A stretch of DNA of 64,000 nucleotides from Paracoccus sediminilitoris (GTDB lineage Bacteria; Pseudomonadota; Alphaproteobacteria; Rhodobacterales; Rhodobacteraceae). Each line of letters starts with the position of its first letter. The first letter of the stretch is position 1. Position numbers and translations under genes: made by a program. Below, piece by piece: positions 39,797 to 48,225 of the stretch. The stretch covers positions 62,001-126,000 of the forward strand of contig NZ_QJPK01000011.1 of NCBI RefSeq assembly GCF_003259195.1, read 5' to 3'. The notes below the pieces were generated by a model. It was given only the letters and a program-made list of their open reading frames with translations. It did not search any database and was not told the origin of the DNA.

Positions 39797-41281
39797 TCAA
39801 TGACCGCCGTGATCTCCCTCCGGAGAAGGATCGACCGGTGCGGGGACATGATCGACCAGCATCCAGTCCATCAGACGGCGCGACACCTCTTCCGAAAGGA
39901 TCTTGTCCTTGCCCGCCACCTCGACCTCGATCGGCATGAAGTCCAGTTCGTCCAGCAAGGCGACGAAACGTTCCATCGCCAGGGCGCCCTTGCTGGATTT
40001 GACGTTCTTGTGGGCCGACTTGAAGATGGCGCGGGCATCGTCGGTGAACAGGGTCCAGACAAAGCCCGACATCACCTTGCGCCGCAGATCGGGCATCTGC
40101 GCCTCGGCGTCGCGCAGGGCGGTGACGGCCAGGGTCGGCACATCCTCCATGGTCGGTTCGCGGCCTTGGGCATGGACGGCGGCGGCACGGTCGCGGAAGG
40201 CCTGAATGGCCAGTTCCCAGAAGAAGGGAGCCTCTTCCAGGTATTTGTTCAGGACGTGCAGGCGGGAATTGGTGATGCGGTTATCGGCCACCGCCAGTTG
40301 CAGGTGGTCGCGACACAGCGTGGGCCGGGGTTCCTTCAACAGCTCCTCCAGCTCGGCCGCCAGCACGGGTTGGGGAACCTTGTCGGGATGGACCGGGACA
40401 GGTTCGCCCGGAACCAGGTTGCGCAGCAGATGCGACAGCACGGTCAGGTCGGGTTCATCGCGCACCAGGAAATCATCCGGCATGGCACGCGCCGCGATCA
40501 GCGAGACATAGCCGATATGGGTCTGCAGGCGCGGCACATGGCGATTGCGCTGCCGCACATCCTCGGCCGCACCGAATGCGCCGCCCTCGGAAAAATCGAA
40601 ATAATGCGCGCCAGTCTTGTGGGCCAGGATCGAGCCGACCGACTGGTCATGGCGGTGGTCGCGAAAGACCTCGTGGGTCTTGCCCATCTCGTCGGGCTGG
40701 TCGGTCAGGATGCGGGGGTCGCGACAATAGTCCAACCATTGTTCGAGAAACGCGAAACTTTCCTTCGAGGGCATGAACAGCAGCGGGCCAGCGCAGACCT
40801 GGGCCGCCAGACGTTGTTCGTCCGTGTCGGCATCCATCAGGATAAAGGCATCCCGCTTCGTGTAATGCCCCTGGATCTGCCAGTTCGAGATGAAGCCGTG
40901 GATGAACCGCTTGGGCGTCAGGGCGCAAAGTTCGACCGCCGCATGGGGAAAGGACGGAAACTGGTGAAAGCTGCCCGCGCCGTACCGGCCCGCGTCGTTA
41001 TAGATGACGATGTCGTCAGGGCCGACCTCGCGCAGCTTCTGCAGGATGATCCACGGCTTCCACAGCCAATAGCCGGCGCCACGTTCCTGTTCCAGGATGA
41101 AGCGGTTTTCGTCCCAGAAGGGTGTTTTCTTCAGGTCTGCCTCGGTGACATGGCGGGCGCTGTCGAACCCGACCTTCAGGGCCGAGGCACAGTAATCATC
41201 GGCATTGCGGGCAAAGGGTTCGACCCCGTTCGAATAGACCAGGAAATGTGCCTGCCCGACCCTGCTGTGACCACGTCTCAT
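39797..41281 (-). CDS. Putative glycosyltransferase (GYWLWKP-type), 494 aa
   Basis: ATG 41281 is preceded by AGGAG. The region DENRFILEQERGAGYWLWKPWIILQKLREVGPDDIVIYNDAG (about 57-98) is a hallmark of a family of sugar transferases found in LPS and capsule clusters; YNDAG likely supplies the D-x-D metal site. Residues about 150-260 continue that domain (LLFMPSKESFAFLEQWLDYC, QSVGSILAHK). The C-terminal 230 residues are helical and unlike the rest. No membrane segment. Placed between the fucosyltransferase-like gene and rfbC, so it probably adds fucose, rhamnose or another sugar to a surface glycan. Confidence 0.75.
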   Translation of the reverse strand: MRRGHSRVGQAHFLVYSNGVEPFARNADDYCASALKVGFDSARHVTEADLKKTPFWDENRFILEQERGAGYWLWKPWIILQKLREVGPDDIVIYNDAGRYGAGSFHQFPSFPHAAVELCALTPKRFIHGFISNWQIQGHYTKRDAFILMDADTDEQRLAAQVCAGPLLFMPSKESFAFLEQWLDYCRDPRILTDQPDEMGKTHEVFRDHRHDQSVGSILAHKTGAHYFDFSEGGAFGAAEDVRQRNRHVPRLQTHIGYVSLIAARAMPDDFLVRDEPDLTVLSHLLRNLVPGEPVPVHPDKVPQPVLAAELEELLKEPRPTLCRDHLQLAVADNRITNSRLHVLNKYLEEAPFFWELAIQAFRDRAAAVHAQGREPTMEDVPTLAVTALRDAEAQMPDLRRKVMSGFVWTLFTDDARAIFKSAHKNVKSSKGALAMERFVALLDELDFMPIEVEVAGKDKILSEEVSRRLMDWMLVDHVPAPVDPSPEGDHGGH

Positions 41282-41326
41282 CCTTGCTCTCCTGCCTTTG
41301 GGTGGGCATCGGGGCCACCCGCCCCC

Positions 41327-43543
41327 TTACAACTTTGCCAGTTTCTTGTGACGCCGCATATATTGCGTCTTGTCCGGGTAACGGATCATCAGCCGTTCCA
41401 GGAATGCGCGGGCCTCATCGACCTGGCCCGCCTGCACCAGCAGGTCGGATTTCAGCATCACAAGCGGAGGGTGATCGTCGGCCCATTGCAGGGCCCAGTC
41501 CAAGACCGCACCCGCCCCCGCGGCATCGCCCAGCTTAACCTTCATTTCGGCCAGCGCATGTTGACGCCGCCAGTTCAACGGCGCCAGCGACAGACCCTTT
41601 TCCAGGATCCGCACGGCGTCGGCGGTCCGGCCCGCATCCCGCGCCGCGTCGGCTGCCAGGAAATAGACCGACGGAAATTGCAGCTGCCCCTCGTCGATGA
41701 TCCCGACCAGCAGATCGGCCGCGCCCGGGGCATGGCCGGCGCGCAGCTGGAACAACCCGCGCATGGCCCGAAAGATCGTCACCCCGGGGTCCAGTGCAAT
41801 TGCCCGGTCCATCGCCTCGAGGGCCTCACCATGTCGGTTCTGTTCGTGGCGCAGCTCGGCCAGCCGCTTGTGAAACAGCGCGACTTCGGGCTTGGCCTCG
41901 ATGGCGCCCATCAGCAGGGCCTCGGCCAGGCCCGGATCGCCCTCGCGCAGGGCGATCATGCCGGTGAAGCTGTCGAAATGCGGCTTGATGTCACCCGACC
42001 AGCTGCGGCGTTCAAGGATGCGCAGGATCGACCGGAAATGCCCGCGGAAGCGATAGTGGCTGCGCAGATCCGATCGCGTGAAATCGGGCCATTCCCAGAC
42101 CATCACCCGGTTCGTCGGGATCATCTTGTCAAAGCTCAGGATGCCCGCTTCGACCGGTGCCGTATAGAAGGTCTTGATGTGATCGACGATGAAGCGGTTC
42201 GGAAACAACTGTTCGATCTGGGTGTCCGTCACCCAGAAATTGCCGTCATGATAATCGCCCTGACTGCGCAGAAGGCCGGCAAGGGCGTTGATCTCGCCCT
42301 CGACCGGTTCGTGCCAGAAGGCCGACGTGATCTGCTCCATCGCCTCGGCCTTTCGGCCCAGCATCAAAAGCGCCAGGCCGTGATAGAGCGCGATCTGCGC
42401 ATAGCTGCGCTGAAAGGTGACAAAGCCGCGATCGACCGCCGGGCGCAGATCGCAGATGGCCTGATACTGGCCGTCGAAGAACATTTCGCGGACGGTCATG
42501 GCATAGATGAAGGCGATGTTCAGGCCGGAATTTATATGCTGACGCGCCAGATCGACGAATTCGCCGCGACGGCCGGTCTTGGTCAGATGCTCGCAGGCAT
42601 AAACCAGGTATTGCCCGATCTCGCCTTGGTTGGCGAACAGGTCGGGCCGGTCCTTCAGGCGGCTGGCAAGCAGGTCCAGCGCGGCATGGCGCGCATCCGG
42701 CGTGATTTCGGATTCAACGTCGCGGAAATCGCCGCCGCCGATGGTCTTGGCGGTCGAGCTGAAGGCCGAAGAGGGCGGCGCCACGATCAGGTCCGACAGG
42801 GAGATCGCAAACAGCTCCAGCGCGTCGCGCTGCACCTCGGTCAGCGTGCCGGTATCGGCGATGCGGTCAAAGGTCAGCAGGTCGGGGAACATGCGGGTAT
42901 AGCGGTCCAACACGTTTTGATTGTCGCTGAACAGGATGGTGCGCGTTGCGGCGCCGTCCAGGTTTGCGCGGATATGGGCCTCGAATAATTCGTCAGGGAC
43001 GAACTTGTTCGGCCAGGCGCGGTTCATGGCCCGCAGGTCGCTGGTCAGATCCCCGCGCCGGATGTGGTAGGCGACGGTCCGCCGCCCGTCGCGCAGCTTG
43101 CCGCGCAGGGCCTGCAGATGGCGGGCCAGATCCGGGTTCAGGGGCAGGGTGTCGACCACGTCGCGGAAGGTGCGGTGGACCTCGGCCTCATCCTCGAAGG
43201 GCATTTTCAGGACGTCGAAGGGCGGGTCCAGCAGGACGTGCATGCCGCCCTTCAGATTGTCCAGGAACTGCTCCTTGGTCGAGCTGTGAATGACCGTGCC
43301 GATCGCGGTCGCATTGCTTTTCATCGCCTGATAGGTGGGCTTGTCGATGAAATGATCGCGGACGAAATTCTCGGCGAACAACTCGGTCCCGTCACCCAGC
43401 CCGTCGCTGTCGCGCCAATGGACGACAAAGGGCAGATCGAAGCTGCGCGCGAAACGCATCGTGTTCAGCAGCGCGATCAGCCGCCCCCCCATCCGGTCGG
43501 CGCGAAAGGCGATCAGTTTGCCCTGCTGATCGGACATGGCCAT
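41327..43543 (-). CDS. Fucosyltransferase-like protein fused to a TPR-type region, 738 aa
   Basis: Start is ATG 43543, overlapping the fcl stop (TGATG); the open frame beyond is antisense overlap with fcl. Residues 1-270 look like a GDP-fucose-dependent transferase: RADRMGGRLIALLNTMRFA (N-terminal Rossmann loop), HIRRGDL (H160-L166, the H-x-R-x-G-D of alpha-1,2/1,6- and O-fucosyltransferases), ILFSDNQNVL, and LIVAPPSSAFSSTAKTIGGGD. Residues about 290-738 are repeating helix pairs (for example EALEAMDRAIALDPGVTIFRAMRGLFQLRAG) of TPR type. The upstream two genes make GDP-L-fucose, which supports the donor. The target is unknown. Confidence 0.78.
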   Translation of the reverse strand: MAMSDQQGKLIAFRADRMGGRLIALLNTMRFARSFDLPFVVHWRDSDGLGDGTELFAENFVRDHFIDKPTYQAMKSNATAIGTVIHSSTKEQFLDNLKGGMHVLLDPPFDVLKMPFEDEAEVHRTFRDVVDTLPLNPDLARHLQALRGKLRDGRRTVAYHIRRGDLTSDLRAMNRAWPNKFVPDELFEAHIRANLDGAATRTILFSDNQNVLDRYTRMFPDLLTFDRIADTGTLTEVQRDALELFAISLSDLIVAPPSSAFSSTAKTIGGGDFRDVESEITPDARHAALDLLASRLKDRPDLFANQGEIGQYLVYACEHLTKTGRRGEFVDLARQHINSGLNIAFIYAMTVREMFFDGQYQAICDLRPAVDRGFVTFQRSYAQIALYHGLALLMLGRKAEAMEQITSAFWHEPVEGEINALAGLLRSQGDYHDGNFWVTDTQIEQLFPNRFIVDHIKTFYTAPVEAGILSFDKMIPTNRVMVWEWPDFTRSDLRSHYRFRGHFRSILRILERRSWSGDIKPHFDSFTGMIALREGDPGLAEALLMGAIEAKPEVALFHKRLAELRHEQNRHGEALEAMDRAIALDPGVTIFRAMRGLFQLRAGHAPGAADLLVGIIDEGQLQFPSVYFLAADAARDAGRTADAVRILEKGLSLAPLNWRRQHALAEMKVKLGDAAGAGAVLDWALQWADDHPPLVMLKSDLLVQAGQVDEARAFLERLMIRYPDKTQYMRRHKKLAKL

Positions 43544-44505
43544 CAACCGGAGCGGTTCTCGAGGAACCAGCGATAGGTCTGGGCGACGCCGCGTTCCAGA
43601 TCGACCTGCGGTGTCCAGCCCATCGCCATCAGCTTGTCCGAGGACATCAGCTTGCGCATTGTGCCGTCGGGGCGGGTCAGGTCGTTCTCGATCCGGCCCT
43701 GGTATCCGGTGACGCGGGCCACCAGCTGCGCCAGATCGCCGATGGAAATATCCGTGCCGCTGCCAACGTTCAGGTGGGACAGCATCGGGTCGGTATTGGC
43801 CTGATAGGTCTCGCGGTCCAGGTCGAAGACGAACAGGGATGCGCGCGCCATGTCGTCGACATGCAGAAATTCGCGGCGCGGCGTGCCCGTGCCCCACATG
43901 ACGACCCGGTCCAGCCCATCCCGCGCCGCTTCGTGAAAACGTCGGATCAGGGCGGGCATGACGTGGCTGTTCTCCGGGTCGAAATTGTCGCCCGGACCAT
44001 AAAGGTTCGACGGCATGACCGACCGGTAATCGGTGCCGTATTGCCGGTTGTAGCTTTCGCAGAGCTTGATGCCCGCGATCTTGGCGATGGCATAGGGCTC
44101 GTTCGTTGGCTCCAGGATGCCGGTCAGCAGTGCATCCTCGCGGATGGGCTGGGGTGCCTCGCGCGGATAGATGCAGCTGGACCCCAGCTGCAACAGCCGC
44201 GTCACCCCGGCGGCCCAAGCCTCGTGGATGACATTGCATTCGATCATCAGGTTCTTGTGGATGAACTCGGCCGGATATGTGTTGTTGGCATGGATGCCGC
44301 CCACCTTCGCCGCCGCCAGGATCACCGCATCCGGGCGTTCGGTCGCCATGAAGTCGCGCACTGCCGCCTGTTCGGTCAGGTCCAGTTCGCCGCTGGTGCG
44401 GGTGATCAGGTCAAGATCCTCGCCGGCGTCGCGCCTTGCCTGCAACTGGCGCAGGATGGCGCTGCCGACCATGCCGCGATGACCTGCCACGAATATCCGC
44501 GTCAT
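43543..44505 (-). CDS. fcl: GDP-L-fucose synthase
   Basis: 320 aa short-chain dehydrogenase. [20 protein letters not shown] (NADPH fold, residues 2-21), the family [18 protein letters not shown], the SSCIYPR substrate loop, [20 protein letters not shown] (Y-x3-K, about 136-140) and a C-terminal [13 protein letters not shown]. It performs the 3,5-epimerase and 4-reductase steps from GDP-4-keto-6-deoxymannose to GDP-L-fucose. GAGG precedes the start. It sits 8 bases after gmd and overlaps the fucosyltransferase-like gene. Confidence 0.95.
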   Translation of the reverse strand: MTRIFVAGHRGMVGSAILRQLQARRDAGEDLDLITRTSGELDLTEQAAVRDFMATERPDAVILAAAKVGGIHANNTYPAEFIHKNLMIECNVIHEAWAAGVTRLLQLGSSCIYPREAPQPIREDALLTGILEPTNEPYAIAKIAGIKLCESYNRQYGTDYRSVMPSNLYGPGDNFDPENSHVMPALIRRFHEAARDGLDRVVMWGTGTPRREFLHVDDMARASLFVFDLDRETYQANTDPMLSHLNVGSGTDISIGDLAQLVARVTGYQGRIENDLTRPDGTMRKLMSSDKLMAMGWTPQVDLERGVAQTYRWFLENRSG

Positions 44506-44513
44506 GTCGAACC

Positions 44514-45635
44514 TCAGCTTTCCTGATAGAGCGGCAGGTCATAGCCATGCGTCTTCAACAACGCATGGCGGCGTGCGGCCTTGAGGTCTTCGCTGACCAT
44601 TTCCCGGCACATTTCCTGCGTGGTGATCTGGGGCGTCCAGCCCAGCTTTTCGCGCGCCTTGGTGGGATCGCCCAACAGGGTTTCGACCTCGGTCGGGCGG
44701 AAATAGCGCGGATCGACGCGCACGATCACCTGTCCGGGGGTCACGCCCGGGGCATCGTCACCCTGGACCGATGCGACGATGCCGACCTCGGCCTCGGCCT
44801 CGCCCTCGAAGCGCAGGGTGATGCCCACCTGGCTGGCCGACCATTCGATGAACTGGCGCACCGAATACTGGACGCCCGTGGCGATGACGAAATCCTCGGG
44901 CTGATCCTGCTGCAGCATCATCCACTGCATGCGGACGTAATCCTTGGCATGTCCCCAGTCCCGCAGGGCGTCCATGTTGCCCATGTAGAGGCAATCTTCC
45001 AGCCCCTGGGCGATATTGGCGATGCCGCGGGTGATCTTGCGGGTCACGAAGGTCTCGCCCCGGCGGGGGGACTCGTGGTTGAACAGGATGCCGTTGCAGG
45101 CATAGATGCCATAGGCCTCGCGATAGTTCACCGCGATCCAATAGGCATACATCTTGGCCACCGCATAGGGCGAACGCGGATAGAAGGGCGTGGTCTCGCG
45201 CTGCGGGATTTCCTGGACCTTGCCATAAAGCTCCGAGGTCGAGGCCTGGTAGAACTTGGTCTTGCCCTCCAGCTTCAGGAACCGGATCGCTTCCAGGATT
45301 CGCAGCGTGCCAAGCGCATCGACATTGGCGGTGTATTCGGGCGTCTCGAAGCTGACGGCGACATGGGATTGCGCCCCGAGGTTATAGACCTCGTCGGGGC
45401 GGACGGCCTCCATGATGCGCATGACGGATGACGTGTCACCCAAGTCGCCGTAATGCAGGAACATGCGGGCATTTTCGGCATGCGGATCCTGATAGATGTG
45501 GTCGATGCGCTGCGTGTTCAGCGAGGATGAACGGCGCTTGATGCCATGCACCTCGTAGCCCTTTTCCATCAGAAGTTCCGCGAGGTAGGAGCCGTCCTGA
45601 CCGGTGATCCCGGTGATAAGCGCCCGTTTCGTCAT
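44514..45635 (-). CDS. gmd: GDP-mannose 4,6-dehydratase
   Basis: 373 aa. [33 protein letters not shown] (residues 3-35, NADP fold and family-specific loop), the [17 protein letters not shown] active-site region, [15 protein letters not shown] (Y-x3-K) and [17 protein letters not shown] are all diagnostic. First step of GDP-L-fucose (and GDP-rhamnose) synthesis. It is the first gene of the leftward surface-glycan operon; the 227 bases upstream include a GTGGGC/GCCCAC hairpin (45672-45689) in its leader. Confidence 0.96.
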   Translation of the reverse strand: MTKRALITGITGQDGSYLAELLMEKGYEVHGIKRRSSSLNTQRIDHIYQDPHAENARMFLHYGDLGDTSSVMRIMEAVRPDEVYNLGAQSHVAVSFETPEYTANVDALGTLRILEAIRFLKLEGKTKFYQASTSELYGKVQEIPQRETTPFYPRSPYAVAKMYAYWIAVNYREAYGIYACNGILFNHESPRRGETFVTRKITRGIANIAQGLEDCLYMGNMDALRDWGHAKDYVRMQWMMLQQDQPEDFVIATGVQYSVRQFIEWSASQVGITLRFEGEAEAEVGIVASVQGDDAPGVTPGQVIVRVDPRYFRPTEVETLLGDPTKAREKLGWTPQITTQEMCREMVSEDLKAARRHALLKTHGYDLPLYQES

Positions 45636-45862
45636 CGAAATTTCCTCACTTACACAGCTTTACTCGTCATGGTGGGCAAACCCGCCCACAACCCCCGGTT
45701 TACGGCATGACCTGCCCTTTCTCCAAGAGGCAAGTTTGCCGGACGGACCGGATGGCACAGGCAACACATTTTCACCGCAAATGAAATCAGACCATGATCC
45801 GGCAACCAGGATGTGACAAGACGATGAGCAAAAACTGGCGGCTTTTACCCCGCTGCCCGGTC

Positions 45863-46720
45863 TCAGGACACCGAGGATGGCAGAATTACCCGGTGTTCTG
45901 ACTGGCCCCGTTCATCCACCGTGACCGCGAAGGTGCAGCCGTCATCGGGACCGGGCGCGTCCAGCTCCTGCCGTGCCGATGTGGCAAACAGGGTGTCCAG
46001 ATCCGCCCCGCCGATCGAAGGGCAGGAGATATGGGCCGCAGGCAGCATCACCGCCCGATCGAACCGCCCCTGCGCGTCATATCGCGCGACGCGGCCCGCC
46101 CCCCATTGCGCCGACCACAGGCCGCCTTGGGCATCCATCACCGCGCCGTCGGGGCTCAGCCCTTCGGCGCGCAGGTCGATGAAGGGCTGCGGATCGCCCG
46201 CAGGCCAGCCATCCGCGTCCAGCGCGACCCGCATGATCACGCCTTGGTCGGTATCGGTGAAACAGGCGCTGTCGCCCTGCGGGGCAAAGCAGATGGCGTT
46301 GGTGATGGTGATATCGGCGAACAGACGCCGCAATTCCCCGCGATGATAGCGCCATATCGACCCGGCGCCCGCTTCGGCGTTCAGCCCCATCGTGCCGATC
46401 CAGAAACCGCCCTGCGGATCGGCGCGCCCGTCATTCGATCGGGTGACGGGGTTGTCCGCCTCCAGATCCACCAAGGGTGTGCGGCTGCCATCGCGCAGGT
46501 CGAACAGCAGCAGCGCCCGCGACGACGCCACGATCAGCCGGTCTGCATCCACGATCCCCGCCGCCGAGACATGGTCGTCGAAATCCCAATGCCGCCGCTG
46601 GCCGCCGATAGGTTTCAGATACATGCGCTTGGCGATAATATCGAACCAGATCAGGGCGTTCAGGTCGGAATGCCACAAGGCGCCCTCGCCCAGAGTGCAG
46701 GGGGTGTCGTCGAAGATCAT
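45863..46720 (-). CDS. SMP-30/gluconolactonase-type galactonolactonase
   Basis: 285 aa beta-propeller. Its ATG overlaps the stop of dgoA (ATGA). Metal-binding positions of the SMP-30 family are visible: E in LGEGALWH (about 12), N in RSNDGRADPQGGFWIGTM, N in ITNAICF and D in LSPDGAVMDAQGG. In this operon its most likely substrate is D-galactono-1,4- or 1,5-lactone from galactose 1-dehydrogenase. It is the last gene of the left arm of the galactoside island. Confidence 0.88.
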   Translation of the reverse strand: MIFDDTPCTLGEGALWHSDLNALIWFDIIAKRMYLKPIGGQRRHWDFDDHVSAAGIVDADRLIVASSRALLLFDLRDGSRTPLVDLEADNPVTRSNDGRADPQGGFWIGTMGLNAEAGAGSIWRYHRGELRRLFADITITNAICFAPQGDSACFTDTDQGVIMRVALDADGWPAGDPQPFIDLRAEGLSPDGAVMDAQGGLWSAQWGAGRVARYDAQGRFDRAVMLPAAHISCPSIGGADLDTLFATSARQELDAPGPDDGCTFAVTVDERGQSEHRVILPSSVS

Positions 46721-47322
46721 GCCGCCACCCCGTCCCATGCCGCGACCATGGCACGCGCCTTGGCGGTGACCGCCGCCGCGTCATCGCCCGGCTTGTAGAG
46801 CGACGATCCGATGCCGAAGCCCGCGGCCCCCGCCTGGTGCCATTCGCCCATGTTGTCGGCGGACACGCCCCCCACAGCCCACATCGCCGTGCCCGCAGGC
46901 AGGATGGCCCGCATCGCGCGCAGCCCCTTGGGGCCGATCAACTCGCCCGGGAACAGCTTCAGCCCCGAGGCCCCTGCGTTCAGCGCCACGAAAGCCTCGG
47001 AAGGGGTCATGATGCCCGGAAAGCTGTCCATGCCTGCCGCCCGCGTGGCGCGGATGACGTCGGCGTCACAATTGGGCGACAGCACCATCCGCCCGCCCGC
47101 ATCGACCACCGACTGCACCTGCGCAGGGGTCAGCACCGTGCCCGCGCCGATGGTCGCGACATCACCGAAGTCGCGGGCCAGCAGGGCGATGCTGTCCAAG
47201 GGATCGGGCGAGTTCAGCGGCACCTCGATGCGGGTGATGCCGGCCTCGATCAGGGCCTGGGCGATGGCGGGGGCCTCGGGCGGGGTCAGGCCGCGCAGGA
47301 TGGCGATCAGGGGGCGGGACAT
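46717..47322 (-). CDS. dgoA: 2-dehydro-3-deoxy-6-phosphogalactonate aldolase
   Basis: 201 aa KDPG-aldolase fold. LIAILRGLTPPEAPAIAQAL (residues 5-24, with the E. coli-type ILRG), GAGTVLTPAQVQ and the Schiff-base lysine in SGLKLFPGELIGPKGL are present; the KLFP plus the dgo context distinguishes it from the Entner-Doudoroff aldolase. It splits KDPGal into pyruvate and glyceraldehyde 3-phosphate. AAAGG precedes ATG 47322. Situated 15 bases after dgoK and overlapping the lactonase. Confidence 0.93.
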   Translation of the reverse strand: MSRPLIAILRGLTPPEAPAIAQALIEAGITRIEVPLNSPDPLDSIALLARDFGDVATIGAGTVLTPAQVQSVVDAGGRMVLSPNCDADVIRATRAAGMDSFPGIMTPSEAFVALNAGASGLKLFPGELIGPKGLRAMRAILPAGTAMWAVGGVSADNMGEWHQAGAAGFGIGSSLYKPGDDAAAVTAKARAMVAAWDGVAA

Positions 47323-47337
47323 GGCGGGGCCTTTCGG

Positions 47338-48225
47338 TCAGTTTGTCTTGAAATGCTGATATGCGGCGGCAAGACCGGCAAGGGTCGCATCCTCGACCGA
47401 CATCATGGCGGCTGGCACGCCCTGCACACGCAACGCCTGTTCATAGAGCGAGGACAGCCCCGGCGCGCCGATGATGGTCACGTCGCAGCCCAGCCACCAA
47501 GGCTTGGCCGCGGCCAGTTCCCACCCGATCAGCGTCCCCGACAGGCGGGCGCGGGCGACAGCAGGCTCCAACCCATGCAGCAGCGATTCCGCGCGCAGCT
47601 GGAACAATCCGCCATAGCCGCGCTCGGGGCGGGCCATCGCGTCTGACAGGGCGGTCATGAGGGCATCCTGGTCGCAGTCGTCGCCGCCGACCGAATGGCG
47701 CAGCACCGATTGGCCCGCGATCAGGGCGAACAGTTCACCCGTCATCAGGCTCTTGAAATTGCAGATCTCGCCTGCCGAGATGCGCACCCATTTCGTATGG
47801 GTCCCGGGCAGGCAGGCGATGCCGTCGAAATCGGGGGTCATGGCCAGAAGACCGGCAATCTGGGTTTCCTCGCCGCGCATGACATCGGCGGGGCTGTCCT
47901 GCCGGATGCCGCAGACGATGCGGACGGGGCGCCCGCCCGGATCGCCGGGGACGGCGACCATGCGGGGCGTGGCGGGGCAGGGGACGGGGGCATAGGGGGC
48001 CTCGACCCAGCCCTGGCGCGATCCGACCATGCCGCTGGCGATGACGGGAACGGCGGGCCAGCCTTGCGTCGCTTGGGCAAGGACGGCGGCGAAATCATCG
48101 GGCCCCAGAACGCCCATCCCCCGGTCCGAGGTCCGTCGTTCCACCACCTTGCGGCCCGACATGGCCCAGAGGCGCAGGTTCGTCGTGCCCCAATCGGCGG
48201 CGATCCAGTCTATATCGGCAGTCAC
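47338..48225 (-). CDS. dgoK: 2-dehydro-3-deoxygalactonokinase
   Basis: 295 aa, GTG start at 48225 overlapping the galA stop as GTGA. The N-terminal phosphate loop DWIAADWGTTNLRLWAM (about 5-21) and the family sequences CLPGTHTKWVRI (about 134) and MTGELFALIAGQSVL identify DgoK. It phosphorylates 2-keto-3-deoxygalactonate at C6. Part of the translationally coupled left arm: galA-dgoK-dgoA-lactonase. Confidence 0.93.
   Translation of the reverse strand: MTADIDWIAADWGTTNLRLWAMSGRKVVERRTSDRGMGVLGPDDFAAVLAQATQGWPAVPVIASGMVGSRQGWVEAPYAPVPCPATPRMVAVPGDPGGRPVRIVCGIRQDSPADVMRGEETQIAGLLAMTPDFDGIACLPGTHTKWVRISAGEICNFKSLMTGELFALIAGQSVLRHSVGGDDCDQDALMTALSDAMARPERGYGGLFQLRAESLLHGLEPAVARARLSGTLIGWELAAAKPWWLGCDVTIIGAPGLSSLYEQALRVQGVPAAMMSVEDATLAGLAAAYQHFKTN

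Noticed and set aside
39743..42988. 1081-codon open frame on the plus strand across rfbC-distal region and two transferase genes
   Set aside because: Antisense to well-supported genes with coupled starts; composition typical of GC-skew shadows.
43544..44239. Extension of the fucosyltransferase-like frame over fcl
   Set aside because: The extra 232 codons overlap fcl in another frame; ATG 43543 overlaps the fcl stop in the usual coupled way.
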